A program made the translations under genes and the position numbers. This document shows, one piece after another, positions 43,557 to 56,500 of a stretch of DNA of 64,000 nucleotides. Below the pieces are notes generated by a model. It saw nothing but the letters and a program-made list of their open reading frames with translations, was not told the DNA's origin and made no database searches. Within the stretch, counting starts at the first letter, position 1; each line of letters opens with the position of its first letter. Source of the DNA: Mactromeris polynyma (taxonomy: Eukaryota; Mollusca; Bivalvia; Venerida; Mactridae); the NCBI GenBank assembly GCA_032209605.1, contig JASFXZ010000054.1, positions 1,178,001 to 1,242,000 of the forward strand, in the 5' to 3' direction.

Positions 43557-45520
43557 ATATCAAATAAGCACGAATGTAAGATACTCTATTTCCTGCCCCC
43601 TCCACCACGACGATCAGGGGCATATCTAAGGCAGTCTCCAGCAAATTTGTATACATCTTGTATCGTAAGACCCTCCCGCATGTTGGTCTTGAAGGCACTG
43701 GCTGAAAATATATAATTGAACTTGTATACAGTCAACCATAGTGAAAACCTGTGCAGGGCCGAAAAAGTCCACTCTCAAAGGCCAGCGAGTGTTGGCGCAG
43801 GATGAGCTTAAAAGTATTTTTCATGATCTTACCATTTCTGGTTGCTGCAGTGTGTACAAATGGTTAACATGAATAAATCTATTAGTACAATTTGTTTTAA
43901 CATTCTTGCGTAAGTTGGCCATAAAGATTTACTGTACTACACACATTGCTTCCTTATATTCAAACTGCAGCATATAAAGATGAGTTTGTATTCATTTAAT
44001 ATGTACTACGGTTTATCATAAAATTCGAATACGAAAACACACCTTGGACTACTTCATAAACTGAAGATTTTTGAAATACTAGCTTCCCTAGCTCTCCCTC
44101 TTGGTCGATCTGCCCTTCATGCTGAAGAGGGCCAGCAGAGAATTGTGCATCAGCCTGTGAAAAATAACCAAAGCAGGAATAATTAAATATACGTTTACTA
44201 CTAACAGTACGTGTAACCTTTGGTGGAACTTGACACCGCAAATGCCAAGTGGGTTACGAGTTATAGAAAAGTGATTGCTTGAATATATGGTGTGTATGGT
44301 CCATACGGTAGCTCTGTATGGAAATTCTACATACACTTATGTTGACGGCTTAATCCATTATTTTTAACATAACATAATAACTTATGTAAACTAGATTTTT
44401 TCCCAATTTGGTAGTTTACAACACGAAACTCCCTTTCTTTATAAATCTCCACTACTATTTCAGTAAGAACAGGGCCAAAAAACTCAAGAGGATACACAAC
44501 GTATATACCTTTCCATGATTTTCTTGACATTGTCCTTGGCATCCACACCACCAATCGTTGATAATATCTGCACCTGTAAATATGATGCATGTTATTGTAA
44601 ATATTGGGCTTGTGCCAATTGTTTTAAGATACTAATTTTCAAAGAAATGATAATAAGAATACATGTAAGTAATAATTAGGCTAAATTCCCCCACAATATG
44701 ACATTTAACAAATATCATTATTAAGGTGGAAATATGTAGACACTGATATTATTCCTAGTGCATTTATAAACAGCCCAACCCCTATTAGATTACTATGGGA
44801 CTTGTCTTTTTTATTTTGTTGTTTTGAGATTTACTCTTATGGGTTAGAACTCATTGAACTGAAAAGGTAAAAATATCACAACTTAAGGTAGGGTTTGCTT
44901 TAAATATTTTTTTCAAGGCTGACACTGGCATTTTTTTCAGAGCAGTGAAGTAAAAAATAATTTTGCTGTAAAGGTCTACTTATTTATTACAATCATTTTT
45001 ATTTTAAGTCATACCAGTTTCTTCCTTTCCTGGGTGTTTGAGCACCTGTTTTCCAACTCATGGAAGTCATCCAAAGTTTCTGCTGGCCTAATGTCAATTT
45101 CAGCAGAATCCACAGACAGGCTACTGGGGACTGACTGCCGCTTCAAGTCGGTTAACTCATGCCTGATATCAGTCAGTAACATCAGGACACGCTTCTGAAA
45201 CTCTAAAGCAATAACATATCTTAGCTGGGTTAGTGGCATATGCAACCAATGTAAAAACACAGATATGTCAACAACTAGTTAGTCGAATGTTGGTCTACAT
45301 TGTTCAGTCCACTGCAAATATATATTTAGAGTCAATATATAACTTCTAACAGCAAAGGTAAACAGGTTATACGGGATTAGACTGCATCATTGAAGTTTTT
45401 TCTAAACCAGTTGATATCAGAACAACCACAATATATTTTCAATAGGAATCTGGCAACATGACAATGTTCCCATATTTTTTTCAAAATTGAATGAAAAACG
45501 TTCACATAATTGATAAGAAC

Positions 45521-45600
45521 AGGCCGAGTGGTTACAGTCATGGACATCAAATCACAGGCCTCCACCTCCATGATGGTTCGATTCCTAACAGGAACTGGAT
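45521..45600 (+). repeat. tRNA-derived SINE head in an intron
   Basis: GCCGAGTGGTTACAGTCATG (A box, Leu/Ser-like) and ATGGTTCGATTCC (B box) about 45 bp apart. It lies in the intron between exons 3 and 4 of the DUF4806-like gene. Confidence 0.5.
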
Positions 45601-45839
45601 TATTGAATTTCATTGCTAATGTGTTGAACTAGACATTTGTGCAACCCCAGCAAATATTTAACTTACTTCCACTTGGCATAGGAAAGAGATCATGTTCATT
45701 CTGCTGGCTACTTCCTGCCTTTGGTGTTGAGGACACTGTCAAACATTGTGAGTGTAGTGGACTGCTTGTGATGTTATCTAATGGTGGTGATTGTGACCGT
45801 CTGAAGAGAGATGTTGATGATGCCCTGGAAAGTGACTTG

Positions 45840-46590
45840 TAATTGAGAGAAGTCCTTGATTTATTATGTGAGTGGTGTGAAGATTTAAACTGTGAGTGTC
45901 ATGGTACCTTGGATTGTGAGTGGTGTGATGTGCTAGATTGGGAATATTGTGGCGACCTTGATACTGAGTGGTGTGATGTGGATCGTGAGTGATGATAAGA
46001 ATTTGATTGCGGGTGTTTAGTTGATGACGACTGTGAATGGCGAGGTGACCTTGATAACGAGTGGTGTGACTTGGATCTGGAGTTTTTGGGTGAATTGGAT
46101 CGTGAATGGTTTGATGCTGAAGATTGGGAATGATAAGGTGACCTTGATTGCGAGTGGTGCATCATTGATTGTGAGTTTTGAGGTGAATTGGATCGTGAAT
46201 GGTTTGATGCTAAAGATTGGGAATGATAAGGTGACCTTGATTTAGCGTGGTGTGACGTGGATCGTGAGCGTTGTGGTGACCTTGATTTCGAGTGGTGTGA
46301 TGATCTGGAATGGGAATATTGTGGTGACATTGATACTGAGTGGTGTGATGTGGATCGTGAGAGTTGATGTGAATTTGATTGCGAGTGTTTCGATGCCGTA
46401 GATTGTGAATGGTGAGTTGACCTTGATTGCGAAGTGAATTGTGAGTGTTGAGGTGAATTGGATCTTGAATGGTTTGATGCTGAGGACGGTGAATGATAAG
46501 GTGACCTTGATTGCGTGTGATGTGACGTGGATCTTGAGGTTTGAGAATTTAATTGTGCATGGTTCGATGCTGTTGTTTGTGGGTGATGCG
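45840..46590. repeat. Degenerate coding repeat (Ser/Arg/His)
   Basis: Units of about 24-60 bp around TGATGTGGATC(G/T)TGAG and GATGCTGAAGATTGGGAATG, encoding SR/SH repeats on the minus strand. Part of exon 3 of the DUF4806-like gene. Confidence 0.75.
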
Positions 46591-48295
46591 ACGATCTGGG
46601 CGGTTGGACAGTGCCTCGCGTAATTTTTGTTCAATAGCCAGACTTGCTGTTTCCTTCGAACTGGCGGAGTGGTCATTATTTGAAGACAAAGAGTTTTCAT
46701 CTCTTGGTTCTGAAAAAACAACAAATGTATGAATGTAGACTGTTTTTGATCTACCGTTTGAATCAAACTATTTTAATGTGCATCTACACTATTAACTTAA
46801 CTTCTCTACACACTTAACTGACCAGGACACTGAGTCTTTCGTTATACTGCCTGTGGTAGGTGTAAGCCTATTTTTGTTCAGAACGGGCCTCAAATGTTTG
46901 TACTACACATTGCCACCAGTAAAGGCTACTTTTGTATGGATTATTTGTTTACCATTACCAAAACTGACTTTTAGTGGACTGGTCTGAAAAAAATGTGACA
47001 TCTCAAGAGCAAATTACAATCATCTAGCACTAACAATGACTATTCCTTTGTTAGATTTGCTGTACATACTGTCCCTTGATACACAATATACAATTTTGTC
47101 CTACCAGTAATGTAGTCTTCAAATCTTCGCTTCTTTCTTGAGCGTTTTCCTTCCACCAGTTCATCATCATCAGATGTTTCCATGGTTGAGGTGAAATCGT
47201 GCATTTCACACTCGCTTCTCTTGTCTGGAAGATAAAATGTTTAAGCCTGCACTACCAAAAAAGCAAATTTTCATGAATGGCATTACATTTATACAGAATG
47301 AAATCACTACAGTAGGGCCATTTTCCCCAGACCAAAATTCAGAGGAGAACATAAACTGTAAGAAAGGCAATGGCATCTGAACTGTCCTGTAAATTTTAAA
47401 TACTGGTTTGCCCATCTGTTAAGTCTAAACACTTAATTTCATCTTGATTCTCTTAAATTTTTATGGCATGCTTTTAGATAAATTTTGCTGTTGGTAATAA
47501 TATACTAAAGCATCAGGCTTTAAATAATGTTGGAATATCTTTTACAAAATCCATTTGCTACTACTGAAATATTCAGATGAAAAAATTATCAAATGAAAAG
47601 AAAAACTATGTGGTTTCTCACCAGATTTTATTTTGATTTTGATTAATGGAAACTTCTTCCATGTGCTCTGAGGGTCAGCCTTGTTGTTTAACGACTTCCT
47701 GGCATCAGCTACAGGCGGCCAGAGCACACAATTGTCCTGGACCCAGTTATCCGGAATCACACCCTCTTCCTCCTTCTCCCCTTCTTTCCATACTGCTCTG
47801 ACCCACATCTACTAGACAAAAGCGCATACATGGATCACTAAGTCTATAGTTGCATAAGTTATTAAGTGCAACGTCAATGAATCAGATTATAATCTATCAG
47901 TAAATATCAACATATTGTCAGTTGTAAATGATTGTGGTTTGGTAACCATATGACCAACAGTAATATAGGTAATATAGTTGTTGGTGTACATAATGACAAA
48001 CATATAGCAATATGCTTTTACATTTAAAGCATTGTTTTCTTCCCAATCATAATATTCAAATATAAATTTTGTGATCTAAAAATCAACTGTCTACTGACCT
48101 AGAATTGTTATAAAACAGAACGCATTTTAATTTTAAGGACCATGCCAAGCAATTTAACATGAAGCAAATAAAAAAAATTTTTGTTGATCATCTTATTTTG
48201 TAGTGCAATGTTTAGATTTTCTTAGACAAATCATGCAATTAAATTGTTAGATCATAACAGCAATCATGTACACCATACATGCATATATACCTGTT

Positions 48296-50219
48296 TTATT
48301 TCTCCAGACTGTGCAACATTGGAATAAGGACATGGCCACGCTCCACTGGCAAGCACACAACCTTTTTGTACAATTCAGTTGGCTCCAGAAGTCTTCTTTT
48401 CATGCGTAGACGCCGGTTTGCAAATGAAATGTTGATTAATTTTGAGTCACAGGGTTTCATAAAATAACTTTCTGCTTGTCTCTGTTTTAAGATGTCACAC
48501 ACTAGTGTACCGTTGGCCCTCTTTTCCCTAACAAATGCATAGGATTCGTTTTGCAACAAAAAACAGCTGTTCCGAAACTTTGTGGAGATCACGCTATATG
48601 TTTGTGGTAACTTGGTGTCATTCACTTCAGCTTGTTCTTTCACGTTGATCCGTTTAGCGACCTGGACGATCGGGTTTCTTGCGCTGTTGACCAACTTTTT
48701 TATGTACTGCAGATTGTTTTCAAAGGGAAAGGCAGATATTTCATTCAATGAACAAGTTTTCACAATCCTCAGTCAGGTGTGTAAGGGAATGGACATTGTA
48801 TACAATCATTTTTTCTGTATAAAAATCTTTGCTCTTATGGACGAAGTACTTCAGCAAATCATGAGCAAATTTCAAATAAGTTTGTCTTGTTTCAGTGTCA
48901 GACTCCAAAAGAATTGATATGCCGACAGTTAATGACAAAAAATGCTCATACATTTCTTTCGAAAGAATTTTTCTCAAAACAACTGGCCCAGTATAAAGAA
49001 GAAATTGTCTAAATTCTGTGGCTTTCCAGCGCTCAATTTCAAGCAATGTTCTGGGCTGTCGTGCAAATTCTGATGGCAACTTTCCCGAATATGACACTAA
49101 CAGTCTAGACAATTCAGTAATTTGTCTTGCCGAAAGCTTACATTCACTAGGACCTTGTCTTAGAAACCACAATATCCGTTTTGTTACCACAAGACACACC
49201 ATGTGCATTTAGTCAAGACAAAAGCCACTTACGCATGGCAAATTGTATGTTGTTAAAGGAGTTTCGCCAATCTGATGCCCGGTATATCTACCTGCAGTGA
49301 AACCTTCGTCAGTTCTTGCCGGGCACTCTACTACTGAATTAAATACTACACGATTATCTTTCCAATGTCCTCTAATGGTACATCTTTCACACGCATTGTA
49401 ACCAGTGTGGCCTTTTATGTTCTTTATAAAAGCTCGGGCTGGAGCATCGCATATAAATGCATTGCAAACTACATTTAACATATAATCATTGTAGGTAATT
49501 CAATTTTCGGTCAGCTCATTCAGCTCTGACAAAAAGTCTGACAAAAACTCTTCAAGTGAATTAGGTTTTCCTGGTCCATAAAAAATTGAAACCAAGAATG
49601 GTGTATAATGTTCAACAGTACAGAGTATTGGCCAAAATTGTTTCCCCGAGGATTTAAATAATGGAATGCCATCTATATTGAAATTCAACCTCAGCAAACT
49701 GTCATTGATCAGTGAAAAAGATGGGAGTGCTACTATCTTAGCTAGACCAGACTTTATTCCAAAAAATATGTATTGTCCACCACATTTTTCCTGATACTCA
49801 ATATGTTTGGGGGTCTTCAGAAGTGTTCTGGCATCTTTGGGAACATCAATTTTGACATCAGAGCGCAACAATGTTAAAAGTTCATCCATGCAAGATTTAC
49901 TCAATTGATTTTTGGACGCCCACGCAGCCAGCTTTTCTCTGAAGTTTTTAGTTTGAACTTCATTTTCTGATATGGACTCGGATGCTGATGATTCAACTCT
50001 CTCAGAAAATCCGAAGTCTGTTGCATCACTCGCATTATTTGTATCATTGTCTGACCTATCAGTTCCAAGATCTGTTTCCCGGTTTTCAATTTCATGTTGA
50101 TCATGATGAAGTATGTCTTGTTCAATGTTGTCTTGAACACTGTCATCACTATCACTGCTATCCAAAACCAATGCCCTCACAGCTGCGCGATTTCGTCGCC
50201 AACGGCTTAAATAAGCCAT
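48296..50219 (-). pseudogene. EnSpm/CACTA-like transposase, three lesions
   Basis: One frame runs from ATG 50219 (MAYLSRWRRNR) with an acidic Ser/Asp-rich start. LLRLNFNIDGIPLFKSSGKQ (a likely catalytic Asp) and VSIFYGPGKP come next. There is an in-frame TGA at 49500-49502 after NELTEN, then VVCNAFICDAPARAFIKNIK with GYNACERC (a second acidic residue and a Cys pair). An in-frame TAA at 49209-49211 follows, then MHMVCLVVTKRILWFL, WKATEFRQFLLYTGPVVL and YNVHSLTHL. A frameshift near 48750 leads to NEISAFPFENNLQYIKKLV and an end at GHVLIPMLHSLEK. The order matches a tnp2-like transposase family common in cnidarians, molluscs and fish. A possible donor (TGCGTAAGTGG, near 49230) could remove the TAA by splicing. 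Only the positions of the stops keep the gene from being open. Confidence 0.75.
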
Positions 50220-50221
50220 GA

Positions 50222-51000
50222 TGCCCTAATAATAATAGTAATTAAAAAAGTAAATTATAGTCCATTTGGTGGTTTAAAAAAAGTAATGTTTGGTCATTTA
50301 CTATTTAACTGTATTATGTAATTGTCAGTCAATACAGGATCTACATGGGCTCCATAAACAGTGAATTCCAAGGTTTCTAAGCAAATGACCGACAGGTGGT
50401 TCATATGAATCAGCAAGGTGATTATCATAATTAACGAGATAACATGACTCTACGCTATCTCCATTGAGTTAAAGAAAGAACAGATGTTGTTTACATGTTT
50501 AGATTGGTACTATCATAAATCTTAACCTTTTTGTGTGTGTAACATTTTGTATTATTGTGCAAGATGTCATGATAACACATAACAGTAGATTGCAAAGATA
50601 AAATCTAAGTATTCCGTACTGGTATGTGTTGATATTTTCCTGTGTGGCAATTGCATTTCACGGCATCCAGAATTTAAGGTTCTGATTTCTGTCATAGAGC
50701 ACAGAATGTAAGAGGGTAATAGGGTGGTTGGCTATCTCAAACTGGTTTAAGCCTCCAGTGTCTGTGCAAGGGCAGAACCTTTCATGTCCCCTTTCACATG
50801 TTGTGTCATCAAACTTTTTGTTTACATTACTAACGGGTATGTTATAGATCCCCTGTTCTATATGTTCCCGTAGTTTTGTGCTTCTAATCTATGTTTGGTT
50901 AGTGAATATATCATGCCCTAGCTAATTTCTCAAGAATTCAGTTCTAATTCAATCCAGATTTGCTTGTTTCATCAGGTTAAACGCCGTTTCTCAATGATAT
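50222..51000. other. Upstream of the EnSpm-like transposase
   Basis: Presumed promoter and leader of the transposase gene. No motif I can name. Confidence 0.4.
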
Positions 51001-51009
51001 TTCAGTTAT

Positions 51010-51218
51010 ATAGCTAACTTGATTTTCCTGGAATGCATACTAACCAGTACTAACTTACCCTTCCACAAGGACCCGGCAACATCTCCACATGTGGAGAAAA
51101 ATACACTTTTAAGACCAATTTTCATGGAAAAGTATGACCTGTCGCAACCTGGAATCGAACCAAGATCGACGGGATAGAAAACCAAGGGCGCTGACCACTG
51201 CCCCATGGCTGCGGCTCC
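51010..51218 (-). mobile_element. tRNA-derived SINE
   Basis: On the minus strand it starts GGAGCCGCAGCC, then GGGGCAGTGGTCAGCGC (A box) and TTGGTTCGATTCCAGG, an exact B box (GGTTCGATTCC). A body of about 120 bp follows with CTCCACATGTGGAGATG, a palindrome. No terminal tail was identified. Confidence 0.75.
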
Positions 51219-51410
51219 AAATCAATCCAGAATGTATAGTCATCATTTTTTCAGCAAGGACACACCTTTCTATGTACTGTAGCTTAACTCATGCAGATGA
51301 AAATGTAAACTGTAGAATTTAAACTTTAGAATGCATCCACAATGGCAGATATTCGTTTCATGCAGAAAATGAAAATATAGCAAACAAGATGCAACCACGA
51401 ACATGCACAC

Positions 51411-51540
51411 TCTCAGTCAGGACTGTTGTCCGGTTAGCGCACTCACTTCTCACCTAGATGACCCTGGTTCGTGGTCACCATGGCAGACAAGTGGGTTTCC
51501 AACGGGTACTACGATTTCCCACACAACACAAGACTTAACG
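51411..51540 (+). mobile_element. Second tRNA-derived SINE
   Basis: TTGTCCGGTTAGCGCACTCA (A box) and CCTGGTTCGTGGTCACC (B box with one change). The body reads GGGTTTCCAACGGGTAC. Different from the SINE at 51010-51218 and on the other strand. Confidence 0.65.
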
Positions 51541-51837
51541 TATATAACACTCGAAAGAGGAGTTGACATTATTCAGAGGCAGATAATTTACTTTGGTGTA
51601 CTATTTCGTATATAAATTGTGGGTGATGTCACGAAAACATGTTACGAAAGATTCGGTTTGAAAAATAAGGGAAATTAAACTCAGTTTCCTAGAAACAATA
51701 TGTAAAATAATAGAGTAAATATATAAGAAATTAAAAACAAAACACAAATACGGTACCTGTTAGATAGAATGAGCAACCGATCCAGAATTTACGAACCGTT
51801 AAATATAAATGTTGCTTCTTTGTTGTAGGGTCGGTAT

Positions 51838-52029
51838 AAAACGCAGACTTCTTACGCAGACATATAGAACAAAGAGGAAAACGCAGACTAGTTAGAATAT
51901 ATAGTGGAGTTGGAAAACGCAGACAAGTTAAAATATATAGGCAATATTTATATAGTTTATATCAGGTAAATGATTAAGTCCATTAGAAGAAAATTACAGG
52001 TTAGGGTATTATGTTTTTGTACTTGGTAA
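51838..52029 (+). repeat. Left terminal inverted repeat of the Mutator-like element
   Basis: Carries three CGCAGAC(A/T) motifs and the segment ATCAGGTAAATGATTAAGTC; matched in inverse at 60119-60310. Confidence 0.9.
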
Positions 52030-52159
52030 GCAGACAAGTTAGAATATATAGTTACGCAGACAACAGTAAATAATGGGAAGGTGTAAATGCTTGTGTATAA
52101 ACTGCTTTGTTTGATTTTGATGATAATTATAGGTAATTAGCTTTAAATCAGAGTGTCTC

Positions 52160-53290
52160 AATTTTATTATAAAAGTGCAGTGCAGACATATTGAAAAATG
52201 CAGACAAGTTAAATTATATAGCTAATGGAAAATTTTATAAAATATCTGTTCTTATGCATATTTTTTTGAAAAATGCATACTTATAGTGCAGACATATTGA
52301 AAAATGCAGACAAGTTAAATTATATAGCCAATGCAAAAATTATAAAATATCTGCATACTTTTAGAGCAGACATATCGAAAAACGCAGACAAGTTGAATTA
52401 TATAGCAAATGCAAAAATTTATAAAATATCTGCATACTTTTAGTACAGACTAGTTGAAAAACGCAGACCAGTTGAATTATAGAGCAAATGCAAAAAATTA
52501 TAAAATATCTGCATACTTTTAGTGCAGACTAGTTGAAAAACGCAGACCAGTTGAATTATAGAGCAAATGCAAAAAATTATAAAATATCTGCATAATTTTA
52601 GTGCAGACTAGATGAAAAACGCAGACAAGTTGAATTATAGAGCAAATGCATAAATTTATAAAAAAGGTTATAATTTATAAAATACTATTTATTGAAAATT
52701 GCATACTTTCTAGTGCAGACTAGTTGAAAAACGCAGACCAGTTGAATTATAGAGCAAATGTAAAAAAATATAAAATATCTGCATACTTTTAGTGCAGACT
52801 AGTTGAAAAACGCAGACCAGTTGAATTATAGAACAAATGCAAAAAATTATAATATATCTGCATACTTTTAGTGCAGACTAGTTGAAAAACGCAGACCAGT
52901 TGAATTATAGAGCAAATGCAAAAAATTATAAAATATCTGCATAATTTTAGTGCAGACTAGTTGAAAAACGCAGACAAGTTGAATTATAGAGCAAATGTAA
53001 AAAAAATATAAAATATCTGCATACTTTTAGTGCAGACTAGTTGAAAAACGCAGACCAGTTGAATTATAGAGCAAATGCAAAAAATTATAAAATATCTGCA
53101 TAATTTTAGTGCAGACTAGTTGAAAAACGCAGACAAGTTGAATTATAGAGCAAATGTAAAAAAAATATAAAATATCTGCATACTTTTAGTGCAGACTAGT
53201 TGAAAAACGCAGACCAGTTGAATTATAGAGCAAATGTAAAAAATATAAAATACCTGCAGATATTTTATATTTTTTTACATTTGCTCTATA
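52160..53290. repeat. Subterminal tandem array, left
   Basis: About 13 units of 75-80 bp with the core GTGCAGACTAGTTGAAAAAC, then GCAGACCAGTTGAATTATAG and AAAATATCTGCATA. The final unit ends in a local inverted repeat near 53256-53292 (CTGCAGATATTTTATATTTT). The same core, inverted, forms the array at 57350-58215. Confidence 0.88.
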
Positions 53291-53567
53291 TATATAATAT
53301 TTTTTCTTATGCATACATAGTAATATTTTGAAAAATGCATAAATTTATAAAATATTTTTTCTTATGCATACATAAGTCATATTTTGAAAAATGCATAATT
53401 TAGTGCAGCCATATATTATAACAAGCACCAATCATTAACAATAACATTATTATGATGAAATAAAACATGGCAATTCAAGGAGGAAAATGGTACACATATT
53501 AAGAAACAGAGGCACAAGGAATGATACACAACGATAGCCTTGTATTAGAAATACTGATAAAGTTACA

Positions 53568-56500
53568 TTATGAAAACATACAATGAAGTGCACTGCAAAA
53601 ACAATCCACAAAACATAAGGCACTTAGAAATATTGATAAAATTAACATAGACCACAGCTGAACAGCAATAGCAAATAAACCACAATCTATGCTGTTGTCC
53701 TGTTTCATGACACAAGGCACTGAAATACTTAAGTCATTTTTATTCCTTCCATAAATTTGTGAAATCTGAATTTTTAGTCCATCTGGAATGATTCTATCAT
53801 CATCTCGGTCATTTCCGAGACTGTCAATTAAATAAAGGCGATTATTATGGAAAATCGTAGCGATCCAATGATCCTTATGTGTATGATGGATCTGACAAGA
53901 AGGCGATTGTACTGGATTAAATGGAATGTTATATGTCCATCTGTTTTGAGAGTCATTAAAAACTGGTACACGTTCTGTAAGCTGTAAGCCACCAATAGTA
54001 CTTTCCAATTGTTGTCTTAAAAGTTTGTTTACAGCTTCCATATGATTTGAATTCAGTTTTTTATTATTGATTAAAATGTCTTTATCGTTCATATTCAGTC
54101 CAAGTTCTGGTTGCCATTGCTGTATGTTGCATTCATAAGATTCGTCATTTCGACTTTGTTGCAGTTCTATTATGTCGTTGTCTTCGAATATTACCGACAA
54201 GCTGTTTTCTAATTTTAGTTTTTTATTTTGTTCTTTTTCTTTAAATATTAATTTCCGCTTTTGTTTTGATGACTTCGGTGTAACGTTCTCAGACTTCAGA
54301 ATAGATTTCGGTGTTGATGTACTAAAAAGACTTTTCTTCACTTTTGAAATTGGAGTATTGGAATATTTTTTGTTTTCACATGTAATTGGTGTCATTATAA
54401 CTGAACTATTGACTGTTTTTAGAACTGAATCTGGCGCGGCATTTATATTTATATCTTGGTCGTTATCACCGATTCTCCCCTTTTTTGTACCACATTTTTT
54501 CAGTTGTTTAGGTCGACAATTTCGTCTTAGTTGAGCAAGATTATACACTTTCTTATCATCTGGTAATTTCATACCTATAGCCATCATTGCGGCAATAATG
54601 TGGTAACATCTTGAAGTAGATGGGCATGAGCATTTCTCATTGGGAAATAATGTTACTGAGTATTTATCACCACGTTGACCTTTCACCATAAACGCACCCA
54701 TTTGTGGAACTAAAATAATGTCATTTTCTGCAATTATTTGAATAGCCAAAGCTTTTTGGGAGTTATCTTTTGATTTGTTTTCTATTTTAATTGTTGGTTT
54801 AAATTCATCTGTTGTTTCAGTTTGTTCGTCAGTTTCCTTGTCATCTTCTTTTACTAACGATTTCAGTTCACCTTTTATCAATTGCACAAGTTTATCTGGA
54901 TGACACACGTTTTTTGGAAATATAACACTGTCTGCATCTAAAGAAGCAAACTTAAAATGTTTCATAAGCGACCACTCACTCTCACCACAAAATGCGCGAA
55001 TTAATGCCGACAGATCGTTTCCTTGTAAGTAAAATAAATATAGCACTATTTCATCAATGGCCTTCTCTTTATAGTCAATCAATCGTTTTAGTTTTGCATT
55101 CAAACTTTCACTCACATTGTTTGTAATTCCCGAATAAGGATTATAAACATCTTTTTCTTCTAAAATCCAACGTGCTGCATATTGGGTTATAGTGTTAAAT
55201 AAATTGTCTTCAAAATAAGTAACAAAAGCTTCGCTCCATTTGTCTTTCATTTGATTAAGTTTGATATTAAATGTTTCTAAATTTTCACACTGCAGAAGGT
55301 CTCTAACGTTCATTTCGTATACTTTCTTATCTTCATACTTGCCGCCGTGTTTTGTAACCCAAAATTTAATGTCATTTAAAATATGGTTCCAACATATAAG
55401 CACTTGAGCATTACTTAATTTTGTCTCGAAGGCATTTATTATTCCCTTTTCTCTGTCTGTAACTACATTAATGTTTTTTTCTGATATTTTGGGAATCTTC
55501 TTTTTAATTTCTTCTATAAAATGTTCATGACATGATTGAAATTTTCGTTCATGAAGCATAAAGGCTATGGGTATAATAGGTTTTTCTTTAAACATGGGAT
55601 GTTGAATCGCCATTGTAGAAACATAAAAATCTCCTAGATTAAAGGTTGTGTCATAAAACAGTTCTAAGTGTACATCTTTTAATTGTAATAATTTGTTCAC
55701 TTCTTGAAATATTTCTGCATTTCCTATTATAACTTCTAAGTCTGGCGTTGTTTTTATGCTTATAATATAATCACCCAGTTGCTGAACTAATAAATGTAAA
55801 GAATAAAGTGAATCATGTGTAAGTTTTTTATCGCGACGTTCTTTTGATTGATGATTTTTTATTTGTCGTTGATTTCTAGGAACACTAACGCCTTTAATTT
55901 GCGCACTTGGTGAGGCTTCAGAAACCATAATGTCATGAACCTGTTTCGGATGATCACTTAGTCCATTTTCTCTTATATTTTTTAAAACTGACGGTTTTGT
56001 TCGCTTATGTTCTCTTAAGTTTCGTTTTCTGTTTCCATGAGGCATGCCCTTATATTCTGTACAATCTCCGAAATAAAGTATGACAGTTCGTCCATTATAA
56101 TCATCTCCGGTGAATCTATACACATGTTTTTGAAAATTTGAATTGACAACACCTTTGTTACTAATTTTAAAAAAAAGTTTCTCTATGTTTTTATCTTCAC
56201 TAGTATTAACGCGTTTTCCGTAATTTCTCCATGTATACCCATCAGCGCGCCAGTCATCTTTTGAGCTATCAGAATCATCAAATACAAATAAACTTCCCTC
56301 TGATGGTCTATAAGGTGTTTTCTTTGTGATACTGTCTGGTAGATTTTGTATTAAAATATCTGCTGCTTCTTGGTAAGTAATTGTCCTGTCAGATTTGGTA
56401 AACATTGGCGTTTCACTTTCACTACCACCACCTTCTAAAACTATTGTATCTGACCTGAGAAAGTACCTATCTTTTGTTTCAATTAGACGAACACTCGAAG

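Larger units (their letters stand above)
41826..43585. other. 3' region of the EnSpm-like element, two hairpins
   Basis: About 1.8 kb without a recognisable gene, downstream of the DUF4806-like gene. Apart from the hairpins at 42964-43036 and 43471-43556 nothing stands out. Confidence 0.5.
43586..47808 (-). pseudogene. DUF4806-like, SR-rich second gene of the EnSpm-like element
   Basis: Seven exons can be joined at GT-AG sites with matching phases: 47808-47622, 47224-47105, 46709-45667, 45202-45015, 44573-44509, 44154-44043, 43701-43586. Exon 1 has VIPDNWV and VLWPPV, usual for the N-terminus of this family. Exon 2 is acidic with a basic run (KRSRKKRRF). Exon 3 holds a long Ser/Arg/His repeat region (HSRSNSPQNSQS-like units), as in splicing-factor SR domains. 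Exons 4-7 carry the DUF4806-type end: TLDDFHELENR, VQILSTIGGVDAKDNVKKIM, FSMKGRSTKRE, MREGLTIQDVYKFAGDCL. Lesions are a frameshift in exon 3 before the repeats, an in-frame TGA at about 45897-45899 and a frameshift in exon 6. Function unknown; probably a DNA- or RNA-binding helper of transposition. Confidence 0.7.

Noticed and set aside
46242..46766. 174-residue minus-strand frame rich in Thr/Ile
   Set aside because: It is an off-frame reading of the SR-repeat exon; the SR frame agrees with flanking splice phases better and has biased composition typical of real SR domains.
54172..54534. 120-residue plus-strand Phe/Ser-rich frame
   Set aside because: Antisense shadow of the Mutator-like fusion gene.
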